A DNA stretch of 64,000 nt from JBMDXK01 sp048594375 (lineage in GTDB: Bacteria; Pseudomonadota; Alphaproteobacteria; Rhizobiales; Methylopilaceae), in assembly GCA_048594375.1 (NCBI GenBank), contig JBMDXK010000034.1:124001-188000 (forward strand). The letters are read 5' to 3'. Within the stretch, counting starts at the first letter, position 1; each line of letters begins with the position of its first letter. The position numbers were made by a program, and so were the translations under genes. Under the pieces are notes generated by a model that saw only the letters and a list, made by a program, of their open reading frames with translations, made no database searches and was not told the origin of the DNA. This document shows, in pieces, positions 37,901-45,206 of the stretch.

Positions 37901-38349
37901 ATCGCGTTGGCGCGTTCGGTTTCGGTTATCGCACCCGCAGCCGCAGCCGCTTTAATCTCGGTCAGCTGCGCAATATACTGGCGCTGTACAGCATAAAGCG
38001 GGTTGTATTTTGCTTTCAGATCATCCAGCCGCCGCGCATAGGTTTCAACATCATTGCGGCGTTTTTCACTAAATGCAGCATCATCACCAAGAATGCGGAT
38101 ACCACCCAGATAACTGACTGCGCGGCGCAATTCCTGTTCCGCTTGACTGCGTCCCCGTGCGGCTTCCATCGCGGTGCGGTGCGCGACGGCTGCCCGTTCG
38201 CTTTCCGCCCGTTGGGCGCTCATGGCACCCGCAGATTGCTGCACTTCCTGCCGCAAATCCTGCACACCGCTTTTGCCTTCCTGCATGGCAGAGGAAAGGC
38301 CTTTCGTGTCGCCTGTCACTTGCACCGAAAGCTTTAAAGGGGATGTCAT
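34927..38349 (-). CDS. Tape measure protein with tail lysozyme domain
   Basis: A 1140-residue tail length-determining protein. The N-terminal 700 residues are coiled coil (long Ala/Gln/Glu/Arg-rich runs) with a hydrophobic stretch near residue 220-270. About residues 840-980 form a phage-tail lysozyme-like domain: GLKPHHIAAIVGHAGAESAF and DNGQSFGLFQHHKDRAAALK. The C-terminus is Gly-rich. It sets tail length and may cut peptidoglycan during injection. The ATG at 38349 (MTSPLKLSVQ) is preferred to 38382, which overlaps the DUF1799 frame. Confidence 0.9.
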   Translation of the reverse strand: MTSPLKLSVQVTGDTKGLSSAMQEGKSGVQDLRQEVQQSAGAMSAQRAESERAAVAHRTAMEAARGRSQAEQELRRAVSYLGGIRILGDDAAFSEKRRNDVETYARRLDDLKAKYNPLYAVQRQYIAQLTEIKAAAAAGAITETERANAIAATKTAFAGQVTAMNGFVQAGHGAAKSTALASHEVTNLSYQVTDLAVQLASGQSPFMAMVQQGGQIVPILGQRGLGQIIPAIGSAIASLISPTTLWLAGITAAGYAGYYAFRSIVPEARSLDTILQSHADTIGKLRERYGSATAAARQYGQESNRALEYQMGLNERDLKKKQVSEANKLLEQTLGAGKLNTIASLEFAGLDPKKWVSGAARMGPIFDALMVLRQQVKDGTVDIGFLTDKLAEIGQDPKATPYMKELAEKITNAAKEAVNLGKELSKIDDLRVRRALFNVQPAWDIQRMNREQAAALQAMNARSPQEQAAAARAREALTVDEKEAPQVRALRIEQAGTLALAQAQKQLDDAQKQRNRSLSETLALAQLDLQLVGRSAAETEALRMEHQLLSEVRRQAAENNVAVDEAELARIRQMTAQYRQLRVMQSAQELLVSQQERMAQMKVEAALLGQTEAVRARVMAQLEAEREIRQRGIDIGSSAAAQIREQAAAMADLNATIERQSDAWRSVQQTAENSIDTVVDKLSSGDLSGALEAMAKDWTKTILQLSVSNPLKNGLLGTNYGTAEDLGGIQGIVGRLFGAKPDVSGVVQSALGGQNVGAMNVNAGTVVVNGGVATAALNGVAANSNQALAYASPSSAGAAMQTSATGVPAQMWNFFAQKGLKPHHIAAIVGHAGAESAFNPNAVGDNGQSFGLFQHHKDRAAALKRFTGGDMSVNKQLEFAWHELQTTENRAFRNLQSAPDLRSATAAFGGFERPQGFSWQNPEGMHNWNGRMKGAEDALRQFGTTATSATQNLDVFGGGLGELGKGLGAALSGAGAGGGQGGGFISALLSIGTSLFKGFSEGGYTGDVGRGTVAGVVHGGEVVINAGVVAKPGMRQFLEAINEGKAGYAQGGYVPLPRSAGGGGSSGFGGGGGQNEKLQLTVNNYSNANVRTEEESDGRGGRRSTLIIEDMTAQSLSRPGSSAARTMRQNYGVQQRLIKR

Positions 38350-38350
38350 A

Positions 38351-39081
38351 TCATGCCTCCGCGAACACCGAGAGCGCTTCACGCTCCATCACTTGCAGGT
38401 CACCAAAAACCGCGTCTGCACATTTCAGGCGGCGCAGCACCGTATCAACCGCCGCATAATCCAGTCCCAGCCGGATCGCACCGCCAAGACCTACCGCAAT
38501 GCGCCACTGCGTTTCACAGGACAGAAAGGCCATGAAGGACGGCCAGTTCTCTTGCCAGATATACATCGCTGCGGTTTCCGGTGTTTCGGTCACCGCAACG
38601 GTTGCGCCAAGGGCGGCAAACTCGGCCGCCAGATCGGCATCAATGGTGGCAGGCTGTTGTTTATCAAGGCGGCCGCTCACCCCCAATGCCCACGCCCGTG
38701 CGGCCTGTTTCAGTTTCCCAGTCTGGCCGCATCGCCCGAAAGGGCTTTGGCATAGGCCAAGTAAACGGCCGTCCGGAACCAGCCGTGCTGCAGCGCCTGA
38801 TTAAAGTTCTCCTGCGTGAACGGGATAGGCTGGCCGCTTTCGTCTTCCACTTTGCGCCAGTCCTGGCACACGCGGCGCAGCAAGGCGTTCTGGGCTTCAA
38901 AGGGTTCAATGCCCTGTTCGCGCTGGCTGTCTTCCAGCTCTTCCGCTTCCCGCTGCGTGATGGCACGGAAATGCACCTCCAGCGTCTGGGTAATAAACTC
39001 TCCCGCTTTCACCGCATCAGGGATAGAGACCGGCACCGGCCACCAGAAGGAATAGTCTTTTACCAGTTTGAAATTCTGCAT
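38351..39081 (-). CDS. Tail assembly chaperone, predicted -1 frameshift product (chaperone-DUF1799)
   Basis: Joined by a predicted -1 shift at GGGAAAC (38719-38713), read CTG GGA AAC TGA in the zero frame. After slipping, the ribosome passes the stop and continues ...LKQAARAWALGVSGRL into the DUF1799 frame, giving about 243 residues. The DUF1799 frame (38351-38686) has only a TTG as possible own start and is open up to the slippery site. This is the arrangement of lambda G/GT, whose product escorts the tape measure. A long and a short form should both be made. Confidence 0.75.
38710..39081 (-). CDS. Tail assembly chaperone, short form (lambda G-like)
   Basis: A 123-residue zero-frame product, MQNFKLVKDYSFWWPVPVSI to AKALSGDAARLGN. 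It has the family features: a beta-rich N-terminus followed by helices with EELEDSQREQGIEPFEAQNA. It lies between the tail tube and the tape measure, as chaperones do. An AGGA site precedes the ATG. The terminal codons overlap the slippery heptamer. Confidence 0.85.
   Translation of the reverse strand: MQNFKLVKDYSFWWPVPVSIPDAVKAGEFITQTLEVHFRAITQREAEELEDSQREQGIEPFEAQNALLRRVCQDWRKVEDESGQPIPFTQENFNQALQHGWFRTAVYLAYAKALSGDAARLGN
38713..38719 (-). promoter_or_regulatory. Programmed -1 frameshift slippery site
   Basis: GGGAAAC in X-XXY-YYZ phase relative to the chaperone frame, directly before its TGA stop. Lambda uses the related GGGAAAG at the same place in G/T. Confidence 0.75.
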
Positions 39082-39129
39082 GGTTTTATGTCCTGTTGAA
39101 TGCGTGTTAAATGCCCGTTTAACGGCTGT

Positions 39130-40062
39130 TTATTGATAGGTGATCTTGATCTCGTTATCGCCCGTGCCGGTTGCCACAAACGAGAGCGGAATGGTGTAAT
39201 TGACGATGCCTTGTGTTTCCCCTTGGGTGGGGCGGCCAACTTCAACCGCCGCGCTTTCAACCTTGATAATGTGGCCTGCAACCGTGCCATGAACCAGTTC
39301 AAGAGCGCCCCGCGTACGTGCCTGTGCCAGCTGGAACCAGTCTTTTACGGCCAGCAAGGATGCTTCAATCACCGCTGAACCTGTGCTGTTGCGGTTGGTG
39401 ATCTGAATGCTTTCATGACCAATCAAAAAGCGCGGTTCCACACTGTTGCCCAGATCAACCGAAAGGCTTTCACCAACCGATGCAAGCCCATGCAGGCTGA
39501 GCGTCGTATTGGTTTTGGACACTGGCAACGGTGTCTGGAAGGCCGTGTCATCCGTGACCGGCAATGCCGCATCCGTTATGGTGCCTAAAAGACCGGAGAA
39601 CGTGAACCGCCAGCGCGGTATCTGGTTGGGGGTTGTGGTCAGCGTAACATTGCCCCGCGCACCCAAAAGAATATGACGCACACCATCCACATTGTAATAA
39701 AGCGATACCGCTTCAAAGCCTGTGGAGACCGGCTCATATTCCACGCTTACGCCCGCATCAATGGTCTCGGAAAGGCCGCAAGCACGCAGGAGCGCATTGT
39801 ATTTGGGTGGTGTTCCGGCAGTGCCACTGCCTGCAAACTCCACATCAAACTCAAGCTGCGCATAAGTGCCAACAAGGATCACGCCCTGATTGCCAAGATA
39901 AGGCTTGAGTAGTTCACGACTTACTTCTTGCCCTGCCAGCGGCGTAATGTTGACGTTGGTGGCCAGAATGGTATTGGCGGCACCCGTGGGAACCGAATCC
40001 GTCCCGTAGGTGGTTTCAATTTTAGCCAGGAGCGCCATTTTTCTAAAAAAGCGTGGTGCCAT
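39130..40062 (-). CDS. Major tail tube protein
   Basis: A 310-residue tail tube protein. The N-terminus FRKMALLAKIETTYGTDSVP and the region LATNVNITPLAGQEVSREL are typical of siphophage tube subunits; the rest is beta-rich, with GTAGTPPKYNALLRACGLSE. No sheath gene is found nearby, so the tail should be non-contractile. It is followed by the chaperone gene after 48 bp that contain the palindrome CCGTTAAACGG. Confidence 0.9.
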   Translation of the reverse strand: MAPRFFRKMALLAKIETTYGTDSVPTGAANTILATNVNITPLAGQEVSRELLKPYLGNQGVILVGTYAQLEFDVEFAGSGTAGTPPKYNALLRACGLSETIDAGVSVEYEPVSTGFEAVSLYYNVDGVRHILLGARGNVTLTTTPNQIPRWRFTFSGLLGTITDAALPVTDDTAFQTPLPVSKTNTTLSLHGLASVGESLSVDLGNSVEPRFLIGHESIQITNRNSTGSAVIEASLLAVKDWFQLAQARTRGALELVHGTVAGHIIKVESAAVEVGRPTQGETQGIVNYTIPLSFVATGTGDNEIKITYQ

Positions 40063-40064
40063 GA

Positions 40065-40208
40065 TTAGCGTCCTTTCTTCACGGTAGTTTTGGGTTCTGC
40101 GGGTTCTTCAGCGGGTGGAGCCTCCACCGGCTCCGGCTTGGGCTTCACATAACTGCCGCCCTTGCGCTGTTGCAGCGGCGTGTCGTCGGGGTGTACGGGT
40201 TGTGTCAT
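40065..40208 (-). CDS. Small Pro/Lys-rich phage protein
   Basis: A 47-residue protein, MTQPVHPDDTPLQQRKGG..., rich in Pro, Glu and Lys. A GAGGAG site precedes the ATG, which overlaps the tail-terminator stop by 4 bp, and the stop is 2 bp before the tail tube start. Translational spacing on both sides supports a real gene. Function unknown; short proteins at this place occur in related Mu-like phages. Confidence 0.65.
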   Translation of the reverse strand: MTQPVHPDDTPLQQRKGGSYVKPKPEPVEAPPAEEPAEPKTTVKKGR

Positions 40209-40654
40209 GGTTGCTCCTCAACATAATAAGCGGCGGCGAAAACTTGCTCGAACCACACAATGCCAGCATGGAGGCGCGCGATTTCGCCTTCGGCATAAGT
40301 AAGCGGTTCGGGAGATACAAAAGGCGCGGCAACCAGCGGCTCGAAACCAAGCAAGCGCTGCATCACAGCGGCTTTCAGGCTCTCGATATCAAGGCTGGCC
40401 GTGCCGCCCTTCGTGCCGGAAAGGTTTTTGGTAATCAGCATGATGCCGATATCCGCTTCCACACGCTGTAACACGCGGCCTGTCATGCGCTGGTTCTCAG
40501 TGGCGGCTTCGCCCTTCACATAGACGTAAGCGGCCGGAAACGAATTCGGTGCTTTTTGAATAATTTCTGCAAGACCAGCCGCCGCATCCACAATTTTGAA
40601 TGGGCAATCCGGCATGGTCTTGATGCGGTCAATCACACTTGCAACGATGCTCAT
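40205..40654 (-). CDS. Tail terminator / Gp37-like protein
   Basis: A 149-residue protein with VASVIDRIKTMPDCPFKIVD, SFPAAYVYVKGEAATEN and a C-terminal GIVWFEQVFAAAYYVEE. It fits the small alpha/beta proteins (phage tail terminator or gp37 type) that cap the tail and join it to the head. It is placed between gpG and the tail tube, where a terminator is expected. Confidence 0.78.
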   Translation of the reverse strand: MSIVASVIDRIKTMPDCPFKIVDAAAGLAEIIQKAPNSFPAAYVYVKGEAATENQRMTGRVLQRVEADIGIMLITKNLSGTKGGTASLDIESLKAAVMQRLLGFEPLVAAPFVSPEPLTYAEGEIARLHAGIVWFEQVFAAAYYVEEQP

Positions 40655-40660
40655 CGGTTA

Positions 40661-41236
40661 TTACACTCCTGCTTCGCGGCGCAGACCGTCTTCGATGGCT
40701 GTTAAAATCATGGCTTTGTCTGCATCATTGATGCCGAGGTAAGGACGCTCCGGAATAATCACCTGATGCGCTTTCATCGTCACATCCATGCTGCGCTTGC
40801 GTTTTCGGCCGGCGCGGACAAAGCGGTTACGGCCTTTGATCGTGGCCATATGGATGGTCTGCTGGCGCTCGGCTTTCTGGATTTCCCCACCGAACTGGTG
40901 GATACCGGCATAGACAACATTCGTGCCCACTACCGCCGAATTATTGTCCGATTGCGCGGTCAGGCTGCTGTAAAGCCGGTTGCTGCGCCGCAAAATATTG
41001 CCATACCCGCGCTTGCGGCGGCCTTTGCCTGCACGGGCATTGGCTGTGCGGGGTGAAAGCGCCTTCCACTTTTGACCATCCGGTGCGGTTTCAAGCTCAA
41101 ACCGGCGCTGCGTGGATTGCAGCAAGGCTGCCGCAACATCCGCCATTATCTGCGCCGGATTATTGGCCACCCGCTCCAGCTGGTTGATCGCGTTCATCAC
41201 ATCCGCATCATCAATGACAATCCGCACACCGCTCAT
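40661..41236 (-). CDS. Phage virion morphogenesis protein (Mu gpG-like)
   Basis: A 191-residue protein of the Mu gpG family. The signature is in DVAAALLQSTQRRFELETAPDGQKW and VVYAGIHQFGGEIQ, with a C-terminal IPERPYLGINDADKAMILTA. In Mu, G acts in head-tail joining. It overlaps nothing but starts 1 bp after gp36. Confidence 0.92.
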   Translation of the reverse strand: MSGVRIVIDDADVMNAINQLERVANNPAQIMADVAAALLQSTQRRFELETAPDGQKWKALSPRTANARAGKGRRKRGYGNILRRSNRLYSSLTAQSDNNSAVVGTNVVYAGIHQFGGEIQKAERQQTIHMATIKGRNRFVRAGRKRKRSMDVTMKAHQVIIPERPYLGINDADKAMILTAIEDGLRREAGV

Positions 41237-41665
41237 TTAAAACCCTCGCAAACTGTCACGGGTGAACACACGGCTCGGAGCCACAGCCTGCACGGAACCG
41301 CCACCGGCTTGCGGCGGTGTTTCCCCGCCCACTTCCAGCTCCACCACACCCTTGGAAACATCCCGCAACCATGAAAGCGCAGCGGTGTAATCGCGGGTGA
41401 CTTTGGCATCCTTATCGGCAGCGTCACCGTGCAGGTAATACCAAGCAAGATCCGAACAGATTTTGGTGAGTGCCGCAGGCACCAAGGCCAGCGGCAGCCT
41501 GTAAACTTTGGCGAGATAGGTATTGGCAAGGCTGACCGCATCGCCAATCGCGCGGCCAAGCACCACATCATCAACAGCATTGAGTGTGCCATCCCGATCC
41601 GTGAGCTGGATCAAACCTTCCTCGCCAAACCGATCAATGAGGTCTTGCTTGGTGACATAGGTCAT
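41237..41665 (-). CDS. DUF1320 protein (Mu gp36-like)
   Basis: A 142-residue DUF1320 protein starting MTYVTKQDLIDRFGEEGLIQLTD, with the family core DDVVLGRAIGDAVSLANTYL and AALTKICSDLAWYYLHG. It probably forms part of the head-tail connector. The ATG shares one base with the upstream gp35 stop. Confidence 0.92.
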   Translation of the reverse strand: MTYVTKQDLIDRFGEEGLIQLTDRDGTLNAVDDVVLGRAIGDAVSLANTYLAKVYRLPLALVPAALTKICSDLAWYYLHGDAADKDAKVTRDYTAALSWLRDVSKGVVELEVGGETPPQAGGGSVQAVAPSRVFTRDSLRGF

Positions 41666-42369
41666 CAGATAACCTCAACCACAAGGTTTGGCTCGGCAAG
41701 CAAAGCCTCAATCTGGACAGGTGTCAGATTGATGGTGTCGTGTTCAACCGCCGTTTTAAGATGGGAAATGCCCGCGCGGCGGAACCCATCCACTTTTGAG
41801 GTGATGCGCAAAACCGGCGAGCGGCGCACACCGAAGGCATTCCAGTCATCCATCATGGCGGCCAAACGCGGATACTGTTTGCGGTATTGTTCCGTGCGCT
41901 CTTCAAACCGGCGTTCTTCCAGTTCCGAAGTATCAAGGCTGGCTGGCGCTTCAGGCAGTTCAAAATTCGGATCGTTTACCGGCGTGTGCTGAAATACCAG
42001 TGCGGGTTCAGGCTTGGCCGGTTCTTCCGGTTCACCAGCTGCCGCAACATCCTGATTGTCGTCAGCAATCTCCACAGCGGTTTCAACGGTGATATCTGCA
42101 CCTTCCAGCGCAGGATCAACATCGCTAACGGTTACATCCGGTGCGGTTATTTCCGGCGCGGCCACAGCATCGTCTTGAACGACTGACTGCTCCTGCGTTT
42201 CAGTGTTTTCTTGCACTACAGCCACGTTATCAACCGTGGCTTCCAAGGCCACAATTGGGGTTTCATTGACGCCCTCATCCTGCGGCTCAATCACATCAGA
42301 TTGCACCACGGCATCAGGCAAAGCTTTAATGTCAACCGCCGAGCTGCGGTTCCGTGTTTTACGGGACAT
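41665..42369 (-). CDS. Mu gp35-like protein with FluMu (HI1506-type) C-terminal domain
   Basis: A 234-residue protein. Residues 1-120 are acidic, Glu/Asp/Ala/Val-rich and low complexity. The C-terminal 60 residues, ITSKVDGFRRAGISHLKTAV to TPVQIEALLAEPNLVVEVI, match the small FluMu domain found next to Mu-like capsid genes. The acidic extension is unusual and may bind capsid or DNA ends; that is speculation. Confidence 0.8.
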   Translation of the reverse strand: MSRKTRNRSSAVDIKALPDAVVQSDVIEPQDEGVNETPIVALEATVDNVAVVQENTETQEQSVVQDDAVAAPEITAPDVTVSDVDPALEGADITVETAVEIADDNQDVAAAGEPEEPAKPEPALVFQHTPVNDPNFELPEAPASLDTSELEERRFEERTEQYRKQYPRLAAMMDDWNAFGVRRSPVLRITSKVDGFRRAGISHLKTAVEHDTINLTPVQIEALLAEPNLVVEVI

Positions 42370-42444
42370 GGATTGTTTTCCTTAAAATTGCTTGGGCGCT
42401 CAAAGCTAAGCCAAGCGTCTATTTTAATTCAGTCTGTCAGGCTG

Positions 42445-43341
42445 TTATGCCAGCCATGGCGAAACCATGATCTCTGCGGTCTTTGCCCACTCGTTCTCTT
42501 CACCGCCAGCGCTAACCGCATTTTTCAGAATTTTACGGGCAGCGCCTTCAAGTGTAGGCGGCACAACCAGCAAGTTCGGAGTAACGCCGAGCGGGCGCCC
42601 ATAATCGGCTTTTAAGCTTCCCATCGCAGCCCGTGCGGATGCATAGTTGTCTGCTGTCAGAGGCTGTTTTGAACCGTAGGCTTTCTGCCAGAACCCAAAA
42701 CCAACGTTGCAACGACCATCCACGCCATAAATGAACTGCTTCTTCATGAAGACGTTTGGATCGTCTGGATTATCAAGAGCTATCATTTTATTGAATTTTT
42801 TGCGCTCTTGGTAAATCAATGGCTTGATTGCACCTGTGGTATCCAAAAGGAACCATGGCGTTCCACTACCGCCGCCCGTGTTGGATACCGATTGCTCAAC
42901 ACCGTTTTCATCAAGAACTTTATGGTCTGTATCAAAGAAATACTGACCATCGAAACAAAGGGTATCAAAACCCCTTTTAAGAAGTGAGAAAACCAGCTTG
43001 TCCGGATATTTTGCAGCGCGCTCTCCCATTTGTTGAAAGAACGGTGTGTAAATACCGATATTATCATCTTCAATAGCATTGCGATTGACACCAATGGTCA
43101 GCTCGAAGTCTTTATTCTCGATAGCATAGCCAGTACCTTCGAGATTGTGGATATAACGATCCCCCACCCATTCCCGAATTTCAGGCATGTCCTTTAGCCA
43201 CCCATAGGTGTTTGATGTTGTAGTGGATGGTACTGTCATGGCGACACGGCCATATTGTGACTCAACACCGCTGAATGAATTTTGAAAACTTGTGTTGAGG
43301 CCAGTGCGAAGACCTCTAAGAATTGCGCTTGTAACTTCCAT
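42445..43341 (-). CDS. Major capsid protein (Mu gpT-like)
   Basis: A 298-residue capsid subunit of the Mu gpT family (HK97 fold). The start MEVTSAILRGLRTGLNTSFQN and segments PEIREWVGDRYIHNLEGTGY and GVNRNAIEDDNIGIYTPFFQ are typical. It assembles the head with decoration protein and is cleaved by the I protease lineage. It lies 10 bp after the decoration gene. Confidence 0.95.
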   Translation of the reverse strand: MEVTSAILRGLRTGLNTSFQNSFSGVESQYGRVAMTVPSTTTSNTYGWLKDMPEIREWVGDRYIHNLEGTGYAIENKDFELTIGVNRNAIEDDNIGIYTPFFQQMGERAAKYPDKLVFSLLKRGFDTLCFDGQYFFDTDHKVLDENGVEQSVSNTGGGSGTPWFLLDTTGAIKPLIYQERKKFNKMIALDNPDDPNVFMKKQFIYGVDGRCNVGFGFWQKAYGSKQPLTADNYASARAAMGSLKADYGRPLGVTPNLLVVPPTLEGAARKILKNAVSAGGEENEWAKTAEIMVSPWLA

Positions 43342-43351
43342 AATTCACCTC

Positions 43352-43771
43352 TTAAGAGAACTTCACCCAGACGCCTTGAGCGTCCACATCAAACACTTTC
43401 CCCGCAATCGATCGGGTATTGGTGCCGTTGGTTTTGGCGACCGTCTGGTCATCCACGCCATAACAATCCGAGCCAATATCCGCTCTGGCAAGGGCATCCG
43501 CTGCGGCTGAATTGGCATAACGAAACACACCCGTTTCCACTTCAATGGTTTTTGCGCCATTCGCACCGCCAGAATTGTCGGTAAAGATATTGGCACGACC
43601 AATACCTTTGAGATCAGTCGCAGTCGTCATCGGCACGGCATGACCGGTGCTATCGACCGCCACAATGGATCCTGCAAAGATTTTGGTGGCGGCTTTGACT
43701 GGCAAAGCCCGTTTATCGGATGAACGCTCCGGTGTGTTTCTATCTTGATCCAAAGCTGTCATATCAACCAA
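43352..43771 (-). CDS. DUF2190-like head decoration protein
   Basis: A 139-residue small beta-rich protein. It has VKAATKIFAGSIVAVDSTGH and GVFRYANSAAADALARADIG, as in capsid-decorating DUF2190 proteins of Mu-like phages. Its start overlaps the protease stop by 8 bp. It should stabilise the mature head. Confidence 0.82.
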   Translation of the reverse strand: MVDMTALDQDRNTPERSSDKRALPVKAATKIFAGSIVAVDSTGHAVPMTTATDLKGIGRANIFTDNSGGANGAKTIEVETGVFRYANSAAADALARADIGSDCYGVDDQTVAKTNGTNTRSIAGKVFDVDAQGVWVKFS

Positions 43772-44834
43772 TCTCCAATTTGCGGGATTTCAAAAAGGCA
43801 TCCTTATCCATGCCAAGCTGCGTCATCACCTGCTGATCAGCATCAGTAAGCGTTGCATCGGGTTCAGGACGCTTGCCTTGCGGCATCTGTGATGATGTCA
43901 GTGTGGGTGCGCCTGATACAAAAGAGTTGAAGGCTTTCAAATCTTTTGTCGCCAGCTCCATTGCCCATTCTTTGAGAGAAGGTGTAAGCTTACCGGCGGT
44001 CATTGCCTGCTGGACGGCCTCTTCAGCATCCTGCTTGGTTTTGGTTGCCTGCATGGCATTGACCGTCTGCTGCAACTCGGCGAGTGCGGCCACCGGCACA
44101 AATTTGGCCGGATCAGGCGTAGCCGCTTCATCTTTTTTGGCGGCCAGCGCGGCAATCGCTTTTGCAATATCGGCCGATTGCGCACTCTCTTCCAGACCTG
44201 CGGCTTTCGCGGTTTCAGCATGACCGGCCTGCAGCTTTTTAATAGCGGCAGTCACGTCAGCATCGCTTGCACCTTCTTTGAGGCCAAGCAGCTTGATTAA
44301 AGCTTCCATGGGTTTTCCATCGTTTAATGTGTGTTGAGGAACAAGCAACGAGCTTGCGGCAACAGCGGCAAGGTCGAGATTGGGGGTATTGGTCAGTCCC
44401 GCCATGCGGATGACCTTCACGTTTCCGGATTTGTCATGCAGGAATACGGGCGAGATATAGCGGTACTCTCCGGCTTTGATGGCGCTGGCGGCTTTTTCTG
44501 TCCATTCAACTCGCGCCCATATCCCGTCTTTGCGGGCTTGCAATTCTTTTATCCAGCCCGCAGCAGGAGCCGTGCCGCCAACATTGGGCACTGCAGCAAA
44601 GACAGCCTGATGATCATAATCAATCACCAGCTCCGTTGTGCCTGCCAGTTTCAGGCTGGCGGCAATAATGGCGGCCATAGCGGCTTCATTGCCGGTTGTG
44701 AAACCGCCGCGTCCGTCCCGCCCGTCAAAAGAACCGGCGGGCAAAAGCTGTATCCAGACCGCACCATCTCCAGCGGGGGCTGGAACGGCACTGGAGTGGA
44801 TAGAAACAAAAATGGCTGTCTGTGCGTTTTTCAT
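43764..44834 (-). CDS. Phage head maturation protease and scaffold (Mu gpI-like)
   Basis: A 356-residue Mu I-type protein. The N-terminal half is the protease (TGNEAAMAAIIAASLKLAG, ELVIDYDHQAVFA, EYRYISPVFLHD); the C-terminal half (about 180-356) is helical, like the scaffold Z. It cleaves scaffold during head assembly. The ATG at 44834 is used; a GTG at 44858 lies too close to the promoter-like repeat to be likely. Confidence 0.92.
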   Translation of the reverse strand: MKNAQTAIFVSIHSSAVPAPAGDGAVWIQLLPAGSFDGRDGRGGFTTGNEAAMAAIIAASLKLAGTTELVIDYDHQAVFAAVPNVGGTAPAAGWIKELQARKDGIWARVEWTEKAASAIKAGEYRYISPVFLHDKSGNVKVIRMAGLTNTPNLDLAAVAASSLLVPQHTLNDGKPMEALIKLLGLKEGASDADVTAAIKKLQAGHAETAKAAGLEESAQSADIAKAIAALAAKKDEAATPDPAKFVPVAALAELQQTVNAMQATKTKQDAEEAVQQAMTAGKLTPSLKEWAMELATKDLKAFNSFVSGAPTLTSSQMPQGKRPEPDATLTDADQQVMTQLGMDKDAFLKSRKLEIG

Positions 44835-44862
44835 GGTCACAGCATCGCAGCTCACCACACTG

Positions 44863-44894
44863 CAAAACAGTCTAAAGCTTGTGTATAGAGTTTT
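44863..44894 (-). promoter_or_regulatory. Late-promoter-like 32-bp repeat, copy 1 (protease gene)
   Basis: Perfect copy of 30206-30237. It lies 29 nt before the protease start, the position of the C-dependent promoter PI in Mu. On the minus strand the downstream part AGACTGTTTTGC aligns with AGTCTATATTGC in the endolysin copy, a likely -10 region. Confidence 0.65.
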
Positions 44895-45100
44895 CAGGTT
44901 TTTCGGGGCATTTGGCCGGTTTACGGCGGCGGGGGCGCAAACGCCTCTCGCTCGCGCTTATAATTTCGCCGTTAAACGGGGGTTAAACGGGGTACGGCGG
45001 CAAACTTTTAAAAGAGGCTATAGATTTGCCTCCCACCTGTAAACAGGCCTCCCACGGGCTTTTATTTGCAATCTGGCAAAAACAGGATTATATTCAGGGT
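44895..45100. other. Untranslated region between gpF and the protease promoter
   Basis: About 206 bases without an ORF. It holds GTTAAACGGGG twice (tandem, 44968-44988), the palindrome CCGTTAAACGG, and two GTGGGAGGC copies (minus strand) flanking CCTGTTTACAGG (about 45027-45057). These look like protein- or RNA-structure-related elements; function unknown. Confidence 0.4.
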
Positions 45101-45203
45101 GTGGTCATTCTGGCAGCTGGGAAATTCGCCGTCCAGTTGGCTGAGTCCGCCCTAGCAGCGGGACACTCTTACGGGGAATGTGGCGTACCCCCTTAATGAC
45201 CAC
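45101..45203 (-). ncRNA. Candidate structured RNA between gpF and the protease
   Basis: A 103-nt element closed by a perfect 9-bp stem GTGGTCATT / AATGACCAC. Inside, minus-strand order, GGGG pairs with CCCC, GAG..TCC with GGA..CTC, and CTGG with CCAG, giving a multi-branch fold. It starts 4 nt after the gpF stop codon. It is not a terminator (no T-run). A published RNA class is named for proximity to Mu gpT genes; relation is untested. Confidence 0.5.
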
Positions 45204-45206
45204 CAC

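Noticed and set aside
27391..44894. A gene transfer agent instead of a prophage
   Set aside because: The tail-tip genes resemble those of rhizobial/rhodobacterial gene transfer agents, but the transposase, Mu-type head genes and lysis module identify a Mu-like phage.
45027..45057. CRISPR-like repeat pair (GTGGGAGGC twice)
   Set aside because: Only two short copies around a small palindrome, no spacers and no cas genes.
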